Origin: CANJXF01 sp043775015
GTDB taxonomy: Bacteria; Verrucomicrobiota; Verrucomicrobiia; Limisphaerales; CANJXF01
DNA: 11,769 bases
Assembly: GCA_043775015.1 (NCBI GenBank)
Contig: JAYVSV010000019.1
Span: 1 to 11,769 of the forward strand
Direction of reading: 5' to 3'
Shown here: in pieces, positions 1 through 5,952 of the stretch
Layout: each line of letters starts with the position of its first letter
Numbering within the stretch: the first letter of the stretch is position 1
Notes under the pieces: model-generated
The model's input: only the letters and a program-made list of their open reading frames with translations
Told to the model about the DNA's origin: nothing
Database searches by the model: none
Translations under genes and position numbers: made by a program

Positions 1-226
1 CGCCGCCCCGCAGTGGCGGGGCGGCAGCGCGGGCAACGGGCTACAGGGCTGCCGCCTAAAGGCGGCGTTCCTCAGCCTCACCCACTTTTAATCACACCCG
101 GCGGGGGGTTCGGGACCTGCTTCCGAAGTCCAAATTGCTGCGGGAAGATTGGCAGGTCAACTTACTGCAATGTGACTGTGATTAAGCAGAAAATCCATCT
201 ACTGCTGCATTCTTAAGAAATCAATA
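1..226. repeat. 5' non-coding stretch with two G+C-rich hairpins
   Basis: No convincing gene is seen. Two inverted repeats stand out. A perfect 10-bp stem at 2-11 / 16-25 (gccgccccgc / gcggggcggc) has a 4-nt loop. A 6-bp stem at about 51-66 (gccgcc, taaa, ggcggc) follows it. They could be the 3' terminator of a gene lying to the left, or the end of an interspersed palindromic repeat of the kind scattered through the rest of the window. Neither is followed by a T-run. The section from about 130 to 226 is more A+T-rich and should hold the cas9 promoter, but I could not pick a convincing -35/-10 pair. Confidence 0.45.
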
Positions 227-277
227 TTGCCTAATCTAAAATATACCAATAGAAGATTGCCAGCATTCCCGGGAATT

Positions 278-3200
278 ATGAAAAACTCTTCTTCTACTGA
301 TTTTTTTAACGGACTCGTCTTTGGCTTCGACGTGGGCACTGGCTCGATTGGCTATGCTGTCCGCAAAGGCGCAGAGTTCAAAGACGTGGGCGTATTGATT
401 TGCGATAGCGAAGGCAGTGACTTGAGCAAACGTCGCGATCTGCGTCGCCAACGCCGAACGCTCCGCAGCCGTAAAGCTCGGCGCAAATGGTTTGCCGATG
501 AACTGGTGAATCTTGGCTTACCCAAACCGGTAATCCAGCCACACGATCCCATTTCTCTCCGACTCCGCGCCCTCAACGGTGAAGCGTTGAAGCCGGGAGA
601 ACTCCACGCTGCGCTCGCCCACCTTTTCAAGCGGCGCGGTTACAGCAAGGTTCCGTGGGCAAACGTGGAGAAGGCAGCCAAGGAAAATGCCAAGCCAAAG
701 AAAGATGACGAAGAAGGGATAATTAAAGAAGCGGTCAAAGAGATGAAGGCAAAGCTCGGCGACAAACATCCCTGCCAGTTTCTTGCCGAAGAAAAAGCCA
801 GAATTGGAAATAGCCCGACAACTAATTGGTCCCGCAAAATTTATTGGCCGCGCGAGGTGTTACGAGATGAATTCCTTGCCATCGTCAAAGCGCAGGAAAA
901 ACAATTCCCGAAACTCACCGCAAGCGCGGACAAGCTTCTGTTTGGCGATTCCCGAGAAGTGAAAGGTTTCCATGTCTTCTTTAATGCCACCGGCGCACGC
1001 AACCCCGGCATCCTCGGATTGCGCTGGCCGCGTTTCGACAATCGCGGACCTGCTCTGGATTCATTTCAGCCGGTAGATGAACAAGGCCGCCCGCTGCATG
1101 TCGTGCGCAAGAACAAGGAAGCGTTCACCAAAGCGCAATGGGAATTGGCCTTGATGAATTTCCGCGTCTTGGATGCAAACACGCGACAGAAGCTCGACCC
1201 ACGAATTCAATTCCCAATCTTCATTGATAATTTGCGGAACGAATGGAACAAGAAAGGCAAAGTCACAGAAGCGCGCCTGAAAAAACTTGCGGAACCATTC
1301 AGTGAAAAGTTCTTGCTCGTTGAAGGTCAGAAGCCACTCACGCCCGAAACCGGCAGCGGTCGCGCCAGATATTCATCTCCTACACTTGAAATCATTCGGA
1401 AAGAAATCGCAGCAGGCAACCGAGTTGATCCACCCCAACCAATCTTGAGACGTAAAGGTGAGACTGCTGATGAAGCATTAAACCGCTATCTTGCGGACAT
1501 CAAACATCCGCTCGTGCGGCATCGGCTGGTGTTATTTCGCCGGATGCTGATGCAGATGGTCAAACGCTTTGGCCCACCGGACATGATTGTCTTGGAAGCG
1601 GTGCGCAGTCTGGCTCTGAGTCAGAAGAACAAGAATGAGCTAAACAAGCGCAATGAAGAATTCCGCAAGCAACGCCTGAACGCGCGGGAGGATTTAGCAG
1701 CCAACAATGAATCCACCTCTCGGAACGGAATTCAGCGTTATCGCCTGTGGATGGAAGCCAAAGGACGTTGCCCCTTCTGTTTGGAAACCATCGCCCGGAC
1801 TGACTTGGGGCATGGTGCCGACATTGAACATCTCGTTCCTCGTTCCGTGGTGGATTGCAACGAATTCTACAATCTCACCGTCGCTCACATTAAATGTAAC
1901 CGGGAATTGAAGGGAGACCGCACGCCATTCAATGCTTTCAGTGGGACAGGGCAATGGGCAGCCATGAAAGACAACGCGGAGAAAACATTCACCGGGCGCA
2001 AACTTGAAATCTTTCTCAGTCCCAAAGCCGAAGAACTGATTGAACAAAAAGCCGACTTGCAACACACGGCGTATATCGCTCGTGTTATCCGCCACATTGC
2101 ACTCACACAACTAGGCTGGCTCGGCGAAGATGGTCGTGATCCGACACCAGAAAAACTTAATCCGGCACTAAACTTCCAAGTCACCAACGGCCAACTCACC
2201 AGCCGGTTGCGCAAGGCTTGGGGACTGAATCAAATTCTCCATCCGCTCCCGAACGGCACACGCTGGGACGAACTCTCTGAAGCAGAACAAAAACAGTTCA
2301 GCGAAAAGAACCGGGGTGATCTCCGGCATCACGCACTGGATGCAATGGTCATCGCCTGCACCTTGCCTTGGCTTGCTCACCGGACTCACGGAGCAAAAGA
2401 CCAATTCGGCAGACACGGCTGGTGGACTCAGGATGAGAAGCAACGCAGCAAAGCCGCCAATCCTCTGTTCCCCAAAGAAGGCCAGATGCACGAGGTGGTG
2501 AAAAAGGAAATTGAGAAGGTGGTGGTGCGACATCATGTTTCCCGGAGCAAACATCAGCAAGCCTATGCAACAACCCTCTATTCCAAAAAGGCGAAAGATA
2601 CCTACGTTGCACGCGAAGTCTTTACGACTTTGACGCCAAAGAATCTGGAATGGATTTGGCCGAAAGAACTCGGCATTTATTGCGAAGCGGCTTGGGCACG
2701 CTATTCCGAAGATTCCATTAACATTGAAACGGAACTGAAAATGACCAAGGGTTGCCTGCCAGCAAACTTCACCAACAAACTTTGCTTTTCGCATTTCCAA
2801 AAATGGCGGGCTGACAATTACCCGACATTCTCTTGGCCGAAAGAAATCAGGATTCCCATTCGTAATGTGCGATTGATTTCAGTGAAAGATGACAGTGCCG
2901 TCGTGCCGTTCAGCCCCGGAACTCATGCCTTTGTGAAACGCACCGGCTTCAAAGAAGTGCAGGTTTTTCTCGCAGAGGATGGAAAATCGTTCGTCCCGGT
3001 CTTTATTCCTCATTGGAAGGGAGACAAGCTGGTTTGCGAAAAGCCGATTAAGCAAAACACCAAACCCATTCTGGTCATCCGGCGCGGCATGGTGGTGGAA
3101 ACTAAAACGGCTTTTTCTGCGGGCCAGCCGCCAGGGAAATATCGCGTGCTGGTGACAGGACAAATGCAGTTAAAATTATTGCCTCATCACGTCGCAAATA

Positions 3201-3316
3201 AAGAAGAAGCCATCATTTCATTTGGCCTCGGAAAAAAAGGTTTGCAACCCATGTGGGCAGATTTCATTCGAGTCCTCGGCTATGAGCTACCACATCCTCC
3301 ATCTGCTCAGAAATGA
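278..3316 (+). CDS. cas9: CRISPR-associated endonuclease Cas9, type II-C (1012 aa)
   Basis: RNA-guided DNA endonuclease that cuts both strands of target DNA when loaded with crRNA and tracrRNA. In order (numbered from the ATG at 278): RuvC-I with FGFDVGTGSIGYAV and catalytic D18; arginine-rich bridge helix at 51-71 (KRRDLRRQRRTLRSRKARR); a short recognition lobe; RuvC-II with IVLEAVRS, E440; HNH with DIEHLVPRS (H518), N532 and N541; RuvC-III with RHHALDAM, H684/H685/D688; then a C-terminal WED/PAM-interacting region. All nuclease residues are intact. About 1000 aa is typical of compact II-C Cas9s. The reading frame stays open upstream to a TTG at 227. I prefer the ATG at 278 because it leaves the usual short N-terminus before RuvC-I; the GGGA at 271-274 is too close to the ATG to be a good ribosome site. 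Four cysteines in the HNH (498, 501, 527, 540) may bind zinc. The last 11 codons overlap a relic of the cas1 start. Resemblance to Akkermansia-type Cas9 is from memory of motifs. Confidence 0.97.
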   Translation: MKNSSSTDFFNGLVFGFDVGTGSIGYAVRKGAEFKDVGVLICDSEGSDLSKRRDLRRQRRTLRSRKARRKWFADELVNLGLPKPVIQPHDPISLRLRALNGEALKPGELHAALAHLFKRRGYSKVPWANVEKAAKENAKPKKDDEEGIIKEAVKEMKAKLGDKHPCQFLAEEKARIGNSPTTNWSRKIYWPREVLRDEFLAIVKAQEKQFPKLTASADKLLFGDSREVKGFHVFFNATGARNPGILGLRWPRFDNRGPALDSFQPVDEQGRPLHVVRKNKEAFTKAQWELALMNFRVLDANTRQKLDPRIQFPIFIDNLRNEWNKKGKVTEARLKKLAEPFSEKFLLVEGQKPLTPETGSGRARYSSPTLEIIRKEIAAGNRVDPPQPILRRKGETADEALNRYLADIKHPLVRHRLVLFRRMLMQMVKRFGPPDMIVLEAVRSLALSQKNKNELNKRNEEFRKQRLNAREDLAANNESTSRNGIQRYRLWMEAKGRCPFCLETIARTDLGHGADIEHLVPRSVVDCNEFYNLTVAHIKCNRELKGDRTPFNAFSGTGQWAAMKDNAEKTFTGRKLEIFLSPKAEELIEQKADLQHTAYIARVIRHIALTQLGWLGEDGRDPTPEKLNPALNFQVTNGQLTSRLRKAWGLNQILHPLPNGTRWDELSEAEQKQFSEKNRGDLRHHALDAMVIACTLPWLAHRTHGAKDQFGRHGWWTQDEKQRSKAANPLFPKEGQMHEVVKKEIEKVVVRHHVSRSKHQQAYATTLYSKKAKDTYVAREVFTTLTPKNLEWIWPKELGIYCEAAWARYSEDSINIETELKMTKGCLPANFTNKLCFSHFQKWRADNYPTFSWPKEIRIPIRNVRLISVKDDSAVVPFSPGTHAFVKRTGFKEVQVFLAEDGKSFVPVFIPHWKGDKLVCEKPIKQNTKPILVIRRGMVVETKTAFSAGQPPGKYRVLVTGQMQLKLLPHHVANKEEAIISFGLGKKGLQPMWADFIRVLGYELPHPPSAQK

Positions 3317-3326
3317 GCTGCGGGTT
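3282..3326 (+). pseudogene. Relic copy of the cas1 5' end overlapping the cas9 3' end
   Basis: The sequence from the ATG at 3282 matches the true cas1 start at 3958. The first 29 nt agree at 28 positions, and after a diverged decamer the 6-mer cgggtt matches again. Translated, the relic reads MSYHILHLLRNELRV, against MSYHILHLLSHNLRV in cas1. The relic frame continues only to a TGA at 3354-3356, inside the gatttgaaat repeats. The cas9 frame reads the same bases as its C-terminal YELPHPPSAQK and stops at 3314-3316. The simplest reading is that cas9 once overlapped cas1 by about 35 nt, and that the four-helix-bundle gene with its flanking repeats was later inserted, leaving this stub. The duplication is seen directly; the mechanism is inferred. 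Confidence 0.85.
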
Positions 3327-3335
3327 GGCGGGGCT

Positions 3336-3368
3336 GATTTGAAATGTCAGATTTGAAATTTGAAATCA
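3336..3368. repeat. gatttgaaat-type repeat, left flank of the four-helix-bundle gene
   Basis: Copies of gatttgaaat occur at 3336-3345 and 3350-3359, followed by ttgaaatcaaa leading into the start codon at 3373. The same motif family recurs inside the gene (3650-3680) and after it (3921-3955). Left and right flanks share aaatttgaaatcaa or a near match just before the next ATG, so they form direct repeats around the inserted gene. Confidence 0.75.
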
Positions 3369-3372
3369 AACT

Positions 3373-3879
3373 ATGACCTACCAACGCTTTGAAGAACTTC
3401 CGGTCTGGCAAGAAGCCATCCGTCTTGGGCAACGGGTTTATGAGTTCACCGAGAATGACGCTTTTCAAAAGCAATACAGTCTAAGGGATCAAATAGAGCG
3501 GGCATCTGTGTCCGTCTCCAACAACATCGCAGAGGGGTTTGAGCGCGGCACCACGGCGGAACTGCTCGCCTTCCTGTACATCGCCCGTGGCTCGGCGGGG
3601 GAAGTGCGTTCCATGCTCTGCCTCATGGAACGACTAGGCCGCTTCAAACATTTGAAATCTCAAATTTCAGATTTGAAATCCATTGCCGAATCCTGCTCAC
3701 GCCAGTTGCGGGCGTGGGCGGCGAATTTGCAAGATTCACCCATTGAAGGACAGCGGCGGTTGAACTCGGCCACGCGCCAGCGTTCTGTGCAGCAAAAAAA
3801 GGCGGAAGCATTCACCCAGATGCTCAAGACAAAATTCAAGCCCGCCCCATTTCCTAACCCGCCGAAACCAATCGGATAA
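3373..3879 (+). CDS. Four-helix-bundle protein, 23S rRNA-intervening-sequence (S23/Avd-like) family
   Basis: 168 aa. Residues 1-120 carry the family pattern: FEELPVWQEAIRLGQRVYEFT (6-26, hyphenless family signature), then LRDQIERASVSVSNNIAEGF (37-56) and ELLAFLYIARGSAGEV (63-78). Members are small all-helical proteins first found in insertions in 23S rRNA genes; a relative, Avd, helps diversity-generating retroelements bind RNA and reverse transcriptase. The usual length is about 120 aa, so the basic, proline-rich tail from about 121 (ending FKPAPFPNPPKPIG) is an extension. Residues 93-103 (HLKSQISDLKS) are encoded by a gatttgaaat-type repeat, so that part of the third/fourth helix linker is repeat-derived. 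It lies between cas9 and cas1 on the same strand, 56 nt after cas9 and 78 nt before cas1. There is no visible Shine-Dalgarno sequence. It is not a standard type II component; whether it works in CRISPR immunity or is a passenger is unknown. Confidence 0.9.
   Translation: MTYQRFEELPVWQEAIRLGQRVYEFTENDAFQKQYSLRDQIERASVSVSNNIAEGFERGTTAELLAFLYIARGSAGEVRSMLCLMERLGRFKHLKSQISDLKSIAESCSRQLRAWAANLQDSPIEGQRRLNSATRQRSVQQKKAEAFTQMLKTKFKPAPFPNPPKPIG
3650..3680. repeat. gatttgaaat-type repeat inside the four-helix-bundle gene
   Basis: The stretch atttgaaatctcaaatttca followed by gatttgaaatc is built from the same unit in both orientations as the repeats on either side of the gene. It is translated as part of residues 93-103. 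Confidence 0.7.
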
Positions 3880-3920
3880 ACGCGCAACTCTAGCGACGAG
3901 TTCATGAATCACCACCCTTG

Positions 3921-3955
3921 GATTTGAAATCTGAAATCTCAAATTTGAAATCAAT
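3921..3955. repeat. gatttgaaat-type repeat, right flank, directly before cas1
   Basis: gatttgaaat at 3921-3930 is followed by ctgaaatctc and aaatttgaaatcaatcc, ending 2 nt before the cas1 ATG. It occupies the place where a ribosome-binding site would be, so cas1 has no visible Shine-Dalgarno sequence. The short spacer 3880-3920 before it contains nothing I recognise. Confidence 0.7.
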
Positions 3956-3957
3956 CC

Positions 3958-5007
3958 ATGAGCTATCACATCCTCCATCTGCTCAGTCACAACCTCCGGG
4001 TTAGGTGTAAGCTGGATCAGCTTCACATCACGGACACTGAGAAAGGCACGGAACGCACCGTGCCGTTGTCAGATATCGCGGTGATTGTGGCGGCGGCGCA
4101 GGATATGTCCGTCACGGCGGGCGCATTGCGGCGGATGGCGGAGTTGAATGTCTTGATGATCGTCTGCAATGAGAAGTTTGAACCCTGCGCCCTCACCCTG
4201 CCCTACTATCGCGCGACAAATACTGAACTGCTTCGTCGGCAAATTGAATGGACGCCGGAATGGAAGACCGCCATGTGGCGGCAAATCATCACCGCCAAGG
4301 TCCGCAATCAAGCGGCCAATCTCGCGCATCTCAAACGCGCTCACACCGTATTGAGTGAAATCGCGAAGCGATGTGAGAATCCGAATCCTGTAGGAGACGA
4401 CGTGAGGAGGCTCAAACCAAACCCGGAAAATAGTCAGAGTCTCGTTACCTCGTCTCCTACAAATATAAAACCATCCCTCGCCACCATCACCGCTTCTCAA
4501 CGTGATGCTTTCAGATCTGACACTCCCAACGCCTGCGAATCCCGCGCCGCGCGTCATTACTGGAAACATCTTCTGCCCCGCTTGAGTGAATGGCAGCAAA
4601 CCGAGGAACGCAATCGCGTTCCCGGCACCCGCGAAGGCGTGAATGGAATGTTGGATTACGGCTACGCCATCATTCGCACCGCCGTCTTGCGTTCCCTTGC
4701 TGCACATGGATTCATCGCTGCCATCGGCATCGCCCACACTCCCAAGGCGAGCAGCTTTGCGCTGGCCGATGATTTGGTGGAACCGTTCCGCCCGTGGATT
4801 GATCGTGAGTTGCGCCTGTTCGTGCAAGGCGGCAAACGCCCGATGGAAGAATGGATGCGGCAGGCTGTATCGGTACTCCAACAAGAAGTGCCGATGGGTA
4901 AAACCAAAGTGCGACTGCTCAACGCGATTGATCTTTCCGTTCAGAGTTTTGCCAACGCCACACTTTCCCGCCTGCCCACGCAGTTAAAATTTCCCATGCT
5001 GCCGTGA
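3958..5007 (+). CDS. cas1: CRISPR-associated integrase Cas1, type II, with a palindrome-encoded insert
   Basis: Integrase subunit that inserts new spacers at the leader end of the array together with Cas2. The 349 aa begin MSYHILHLLSHNLRVRCKLD and contain the N-terminal beta-domain (LSDIAVIVAAAQDMSVTAGAL, near 38-58). The C-terminal helical domain carries the metal site: E194 in CESRAARHYW, H260 in GIAHTPKASSF and D271/D272 in ALADDLVEPFRPWID. Type II Cas1 is usually near 290-300 aa. The surplus of about 45 residues lies just before E194 and includes a 73-bp palindromic repeat read in frame (residues about 144-168). Its start is duplicated at the end of cas9 (3282). Its TGA overlaps the GTG start of cas2, which implies coupled translation. 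There is no Shine-Dalgarno sequence before the ATG. Catalytic residues look intact, but whether the insert is tolerated is unproven. Confidence 0.96.
   Translation: MSYHILHLLSHNLRVRCKLDQLHITDTEKGTERTVPLSDIAVIVAAAQDMSVTAGALRRMAELNVLMIVCNEKFEPCALTLPYYRATNTELLRRQIEWTPEWKTAMWRQIITAKVRNQAANLAHLKRAHTVLSEIAKRCENPNPVGDDVRRLKPNPENSQSLVTSSPTNIKPSLATITASQRDAFRSDTPNACESRAARHYWKHLLPRLSEWQQTEERNRVPGTREGVNGMLDYGYAIIRTAVLRSLAAHGFIAAIGIAHTPKASSFALADDLVEPFRPWIDRELRLFVQGGKRPMEEWMRQAVSVLQQEVPMGKTKVRLLNAIDLSVQSFANATLSRLPTQLKFPMLP
4389..4461. repeat. 73-bp palindromic element inserted in frame in cas1
   Basis: The left arm 4389-4413 (begins tgtaggagacga) and right arm 4437-4461 (ends tcgtctcctaca) are inverted repeats matching at 21 of 25 positions, with a 23-nt centre. 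The outer 12 bp are perfect. The element encodes about 25 residues (VGDDVRRLK through LVTSSPT) in a segment absent from ordinary type II Cas1 proteins. It is comparable in behaviour to protein-coding palindromic elements such as those of Rickettsia, though no family match is claimed. Confidence 0.85.
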
Positions 5008-5573
5008 GTGACGAACCCAACAATCCCGAAGACGAGGAATTGTTACCCGACGAACGACCACGCCGTTCCCGATACGAACGTCCCCTCACCCCGTCCCTCT
5101 CCCCATCCGATGGGGAGAGGGTGTCCGCTAGGACGGGTGAGGGTGCCGATATTTCTCCGCTAGAATCGCCGTTTCAACTTCAACCCTCAACCGCTGCCGA
5201 AGCACCGACGCGCCGCAAATCTCGTGGCAAACAAGGACGCGATCCGGTGTGCAGCAAATATCGTATGGCCTGGGTAATGGTATTCTTTGATCTACCGGTC
5301 GGAACACCGGAAGAACGGCGCGACGCATCCAACTTCCGCCGCGATCTCATCAAGGACGGTTATATGATGGTGCAATTCAGTGTCTATGCGCGTCCGTGCG
5401 GTTCAGCAGATCGAGTAGATACCCAAGTCCGCAGGTTGCGCTCTCATATTCCTGATCGGGGAGAAGTGCGCGGACTGCTCATCACCGATGCGCAATGGGG
5501 AAGAATGATCGTCGTTCGCGGTGCAAAAAAAACCGCCCCGGAAGATATGCCCGAACAAATGATGTTCTTCTAA
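5004..5573 (+). CDS. cas2: CRISPR-associated protein Cas2 with an 80-residue N-terminal extension
   Basis: Structural partner of Cas1 in spacer integration. The 189-aa frame starts at a GTG overlapping the cas1 stop (GTGA, 5004-5007). The Cas2 ferredoxin-like domain occupies the last ~105 residues: YRMAWVMVFFDLPVGT with the conserved Asp in FFDLP, GYMMVQFSVYARPCGS, and GLLITDAQWGRMIVVRG. Cas2 is normally 90-110 aa. The first ~80 residues are low in complexity and include a palindromic repeat read as PLTPSLSPSDGERV through RTGEGA (about residues 27-47). Translation could instead start at the GTG at 5247 (codon 82) or the ATG at 5265 (codon 88), which would give a normal-sized Cas2 and leave the palindrome untranslated. 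Neither has a clear ribosome site. The 4-nt overlap favours 5004. The gene ends at TAA 5571-5573, 2 bp before a repeat element. Confidence 0.95.
   Translation: MSDEPNNPEDEELLPDERPRRSRYERPLTPSLSPSDGERVSARTGEGADISPLESPFQLQPSTAAEAPTRRKSRGKQGRDPVCSKYRMAWVMVFFDLPVGTPEERRDASNFRRDLIKDGYMMVQFSVYARPCGSADRVDTQVRRLRSHIPDRGEVRGLLITDAQWGRMIVVRGAKKTAPEDMPEQMMFF
5083..5143. repeat. Nested palindromic repeat in the 5' part of cas2
   Basis: There is a perfect 12-bp inner hairpin (ccctctccccat 5095-5106, loop ccg, atggggagaggg 5110-5121). An outer stem (ccctcacccc-gtcc 5083-5096 with ggacgggtgaggg 5131-5143, one bulged C) shares C5095-C5096 with the inner stem, so the two are alternatives at that edge. The frame reads LTPSLSPSDGERV, a peptide I recognise as a frequent translation product of interspersed palindromes in many bacteria (from memory, not searched). 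Confidence 0.8.
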
Positions 5574-5575
5574 AC

Positions 5576-5780
5576 CCGAACTCCGAAGTTGGGAACATGT
5601 GGGACGAAGAAATCCGAAAATCGCACGCCGCTGGCGTGCGATTTTCGGTGGCCCACCGAAAATTTTATCTCACAAACTTTTTGCCACCAGTGGATCCCGG
5701 GCGGAAGTGTGGAACGAAGCTTGGGCGAGCCGCCCAAGCCAGCACGCGGGCCGCGTGCGCTACCCAACTGCGGAGTTCGG
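5576..5780. mobile_element. 205-bp MITE-like element with 18-bp terminal inverted repeats
   Basis: The ends 5576-5593 (ccgaactccgaagttggg) and 5763-5780 (cccaactgcggagttcgg) are inverted repeats with a single mismatch. The element begins 2 bp after the cas2 stop and ends 12 bp from the tracrRNA terminal hairpin. It holds two strong hairpins (5614-5648 and 5719-5739) and no gene; short frames through it are fortuitous. A diverged copy follows trmB at 11519. No transposase is visible in the window, so if mobile it would depend on one elsewhere. A short target-site duplication is not evident. Confidence 0.75.
5614..5648. terminator. Strong hairpin between convergent cas operon and tracrRNA
   Basis: A perfect 15-bp stem (ccgaaaatcgcacgc 5614-5628, loop cgctg, gcgtgcgattttcgg 5634-5648) lies 40 bp after the cas2 stop. 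It sits inside the MITE-like element between two convergent transcription units. There is no long T-run after it on either strand (attttatc follows some 10 nt later on the plus strand), so a terminator role is plausible but unproven. Confidence 0.45.
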
Positions 5781-5782
5781 AG

Positions 5783-5915
5783 CTAAATGAAGAACGGCAC
5801 CGACTTTCGTCAGTGCCGTTCAAGACCTCGTTGCCTGCGGGTGATAAACAGTGCCGCAGGTTGGTCAACATATTTGAGATGATGCCCCCCGTCCAAAGGT
5901 TGAATCAAACTCGCC
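5783..5915 (-). ncRNA. tracrRNA (about 130 nt, minus strand)
   Basis: The anti-repeat at 5872-5911 shares with the reverse complement of the CRISPR repeat a 14-nt run (tgccccccgtccaa on the plus strand), then gg after one change, and caaact at the end. Read on the minus strand it comes first. With the 5' part of the crRNA repeat (GTTTGGGAT, TGCCCCCC...) it forms a lower stem of about 9 bp, a 2-nt UC bulge on the tracrRNA side and a long upper stem, the usual type II layout. A 7-bp hairpin (5860-5854 with 5840-5834) follows. Then comes a 12-13-bp hairpin capped by GAAA (5820-5809, loop 5808-5805, 5804-5793; one G-U pair), ending in cttcattt, a modest U-rich tail. If read on the plus strand, the anti-repeat would have only ~40 unstructured nt before the array, so minus is preferred. 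Exact ends are estimated. It guides Cas9 by pairing with crRNA. Confidence 0.85.
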
Positions 5916-5922
5916 CAAAAGA

Positions 5923-5949
5923 ACTATTCGAACCGCTTTCCGCCGTCAA
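5923..5949 (-). promoter_or_regulatory. Possible tracrRNA promoter
   Basis: On the minus strand TTGACG (5949-5944) is followed after 15 nt by AATAGT (5928-5923), a 4-of-6 match to TATAAT. Initiation about 7 nt downstream would start the transcript at about 5915, just before the anti-repeat. The spacing is shorter than the usual 17, so this is a weak call. The -35 lies only 3 bp from the first CRISPR repeat. Confidence 0.4.
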
Positions 5950-5952
5950 CCC

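Noticed and set aside
13..216. 67-codon frame before cas9
   Set aside because: It covers G+C-rich hairpins, has low-complexity sequence and no family features.
227..277. Cas9 start at TTG 227
   Set aside because: It adds 17 residues without family support before the ATG at 278, and has no ribosome-binding site.
4069..4884. 271-codon minus-strand frame opposite cas1
   Set aside because: Shadow of a strongly supported cas1; no family features.
5870..5952. tracrRNA on the plus strand
   Set aside because: Only about 40 nt without hairpins or a T-run would separate the anti-repeat from the first CRISPR repeat, whereas the minus strand gives hairpins and a tail.
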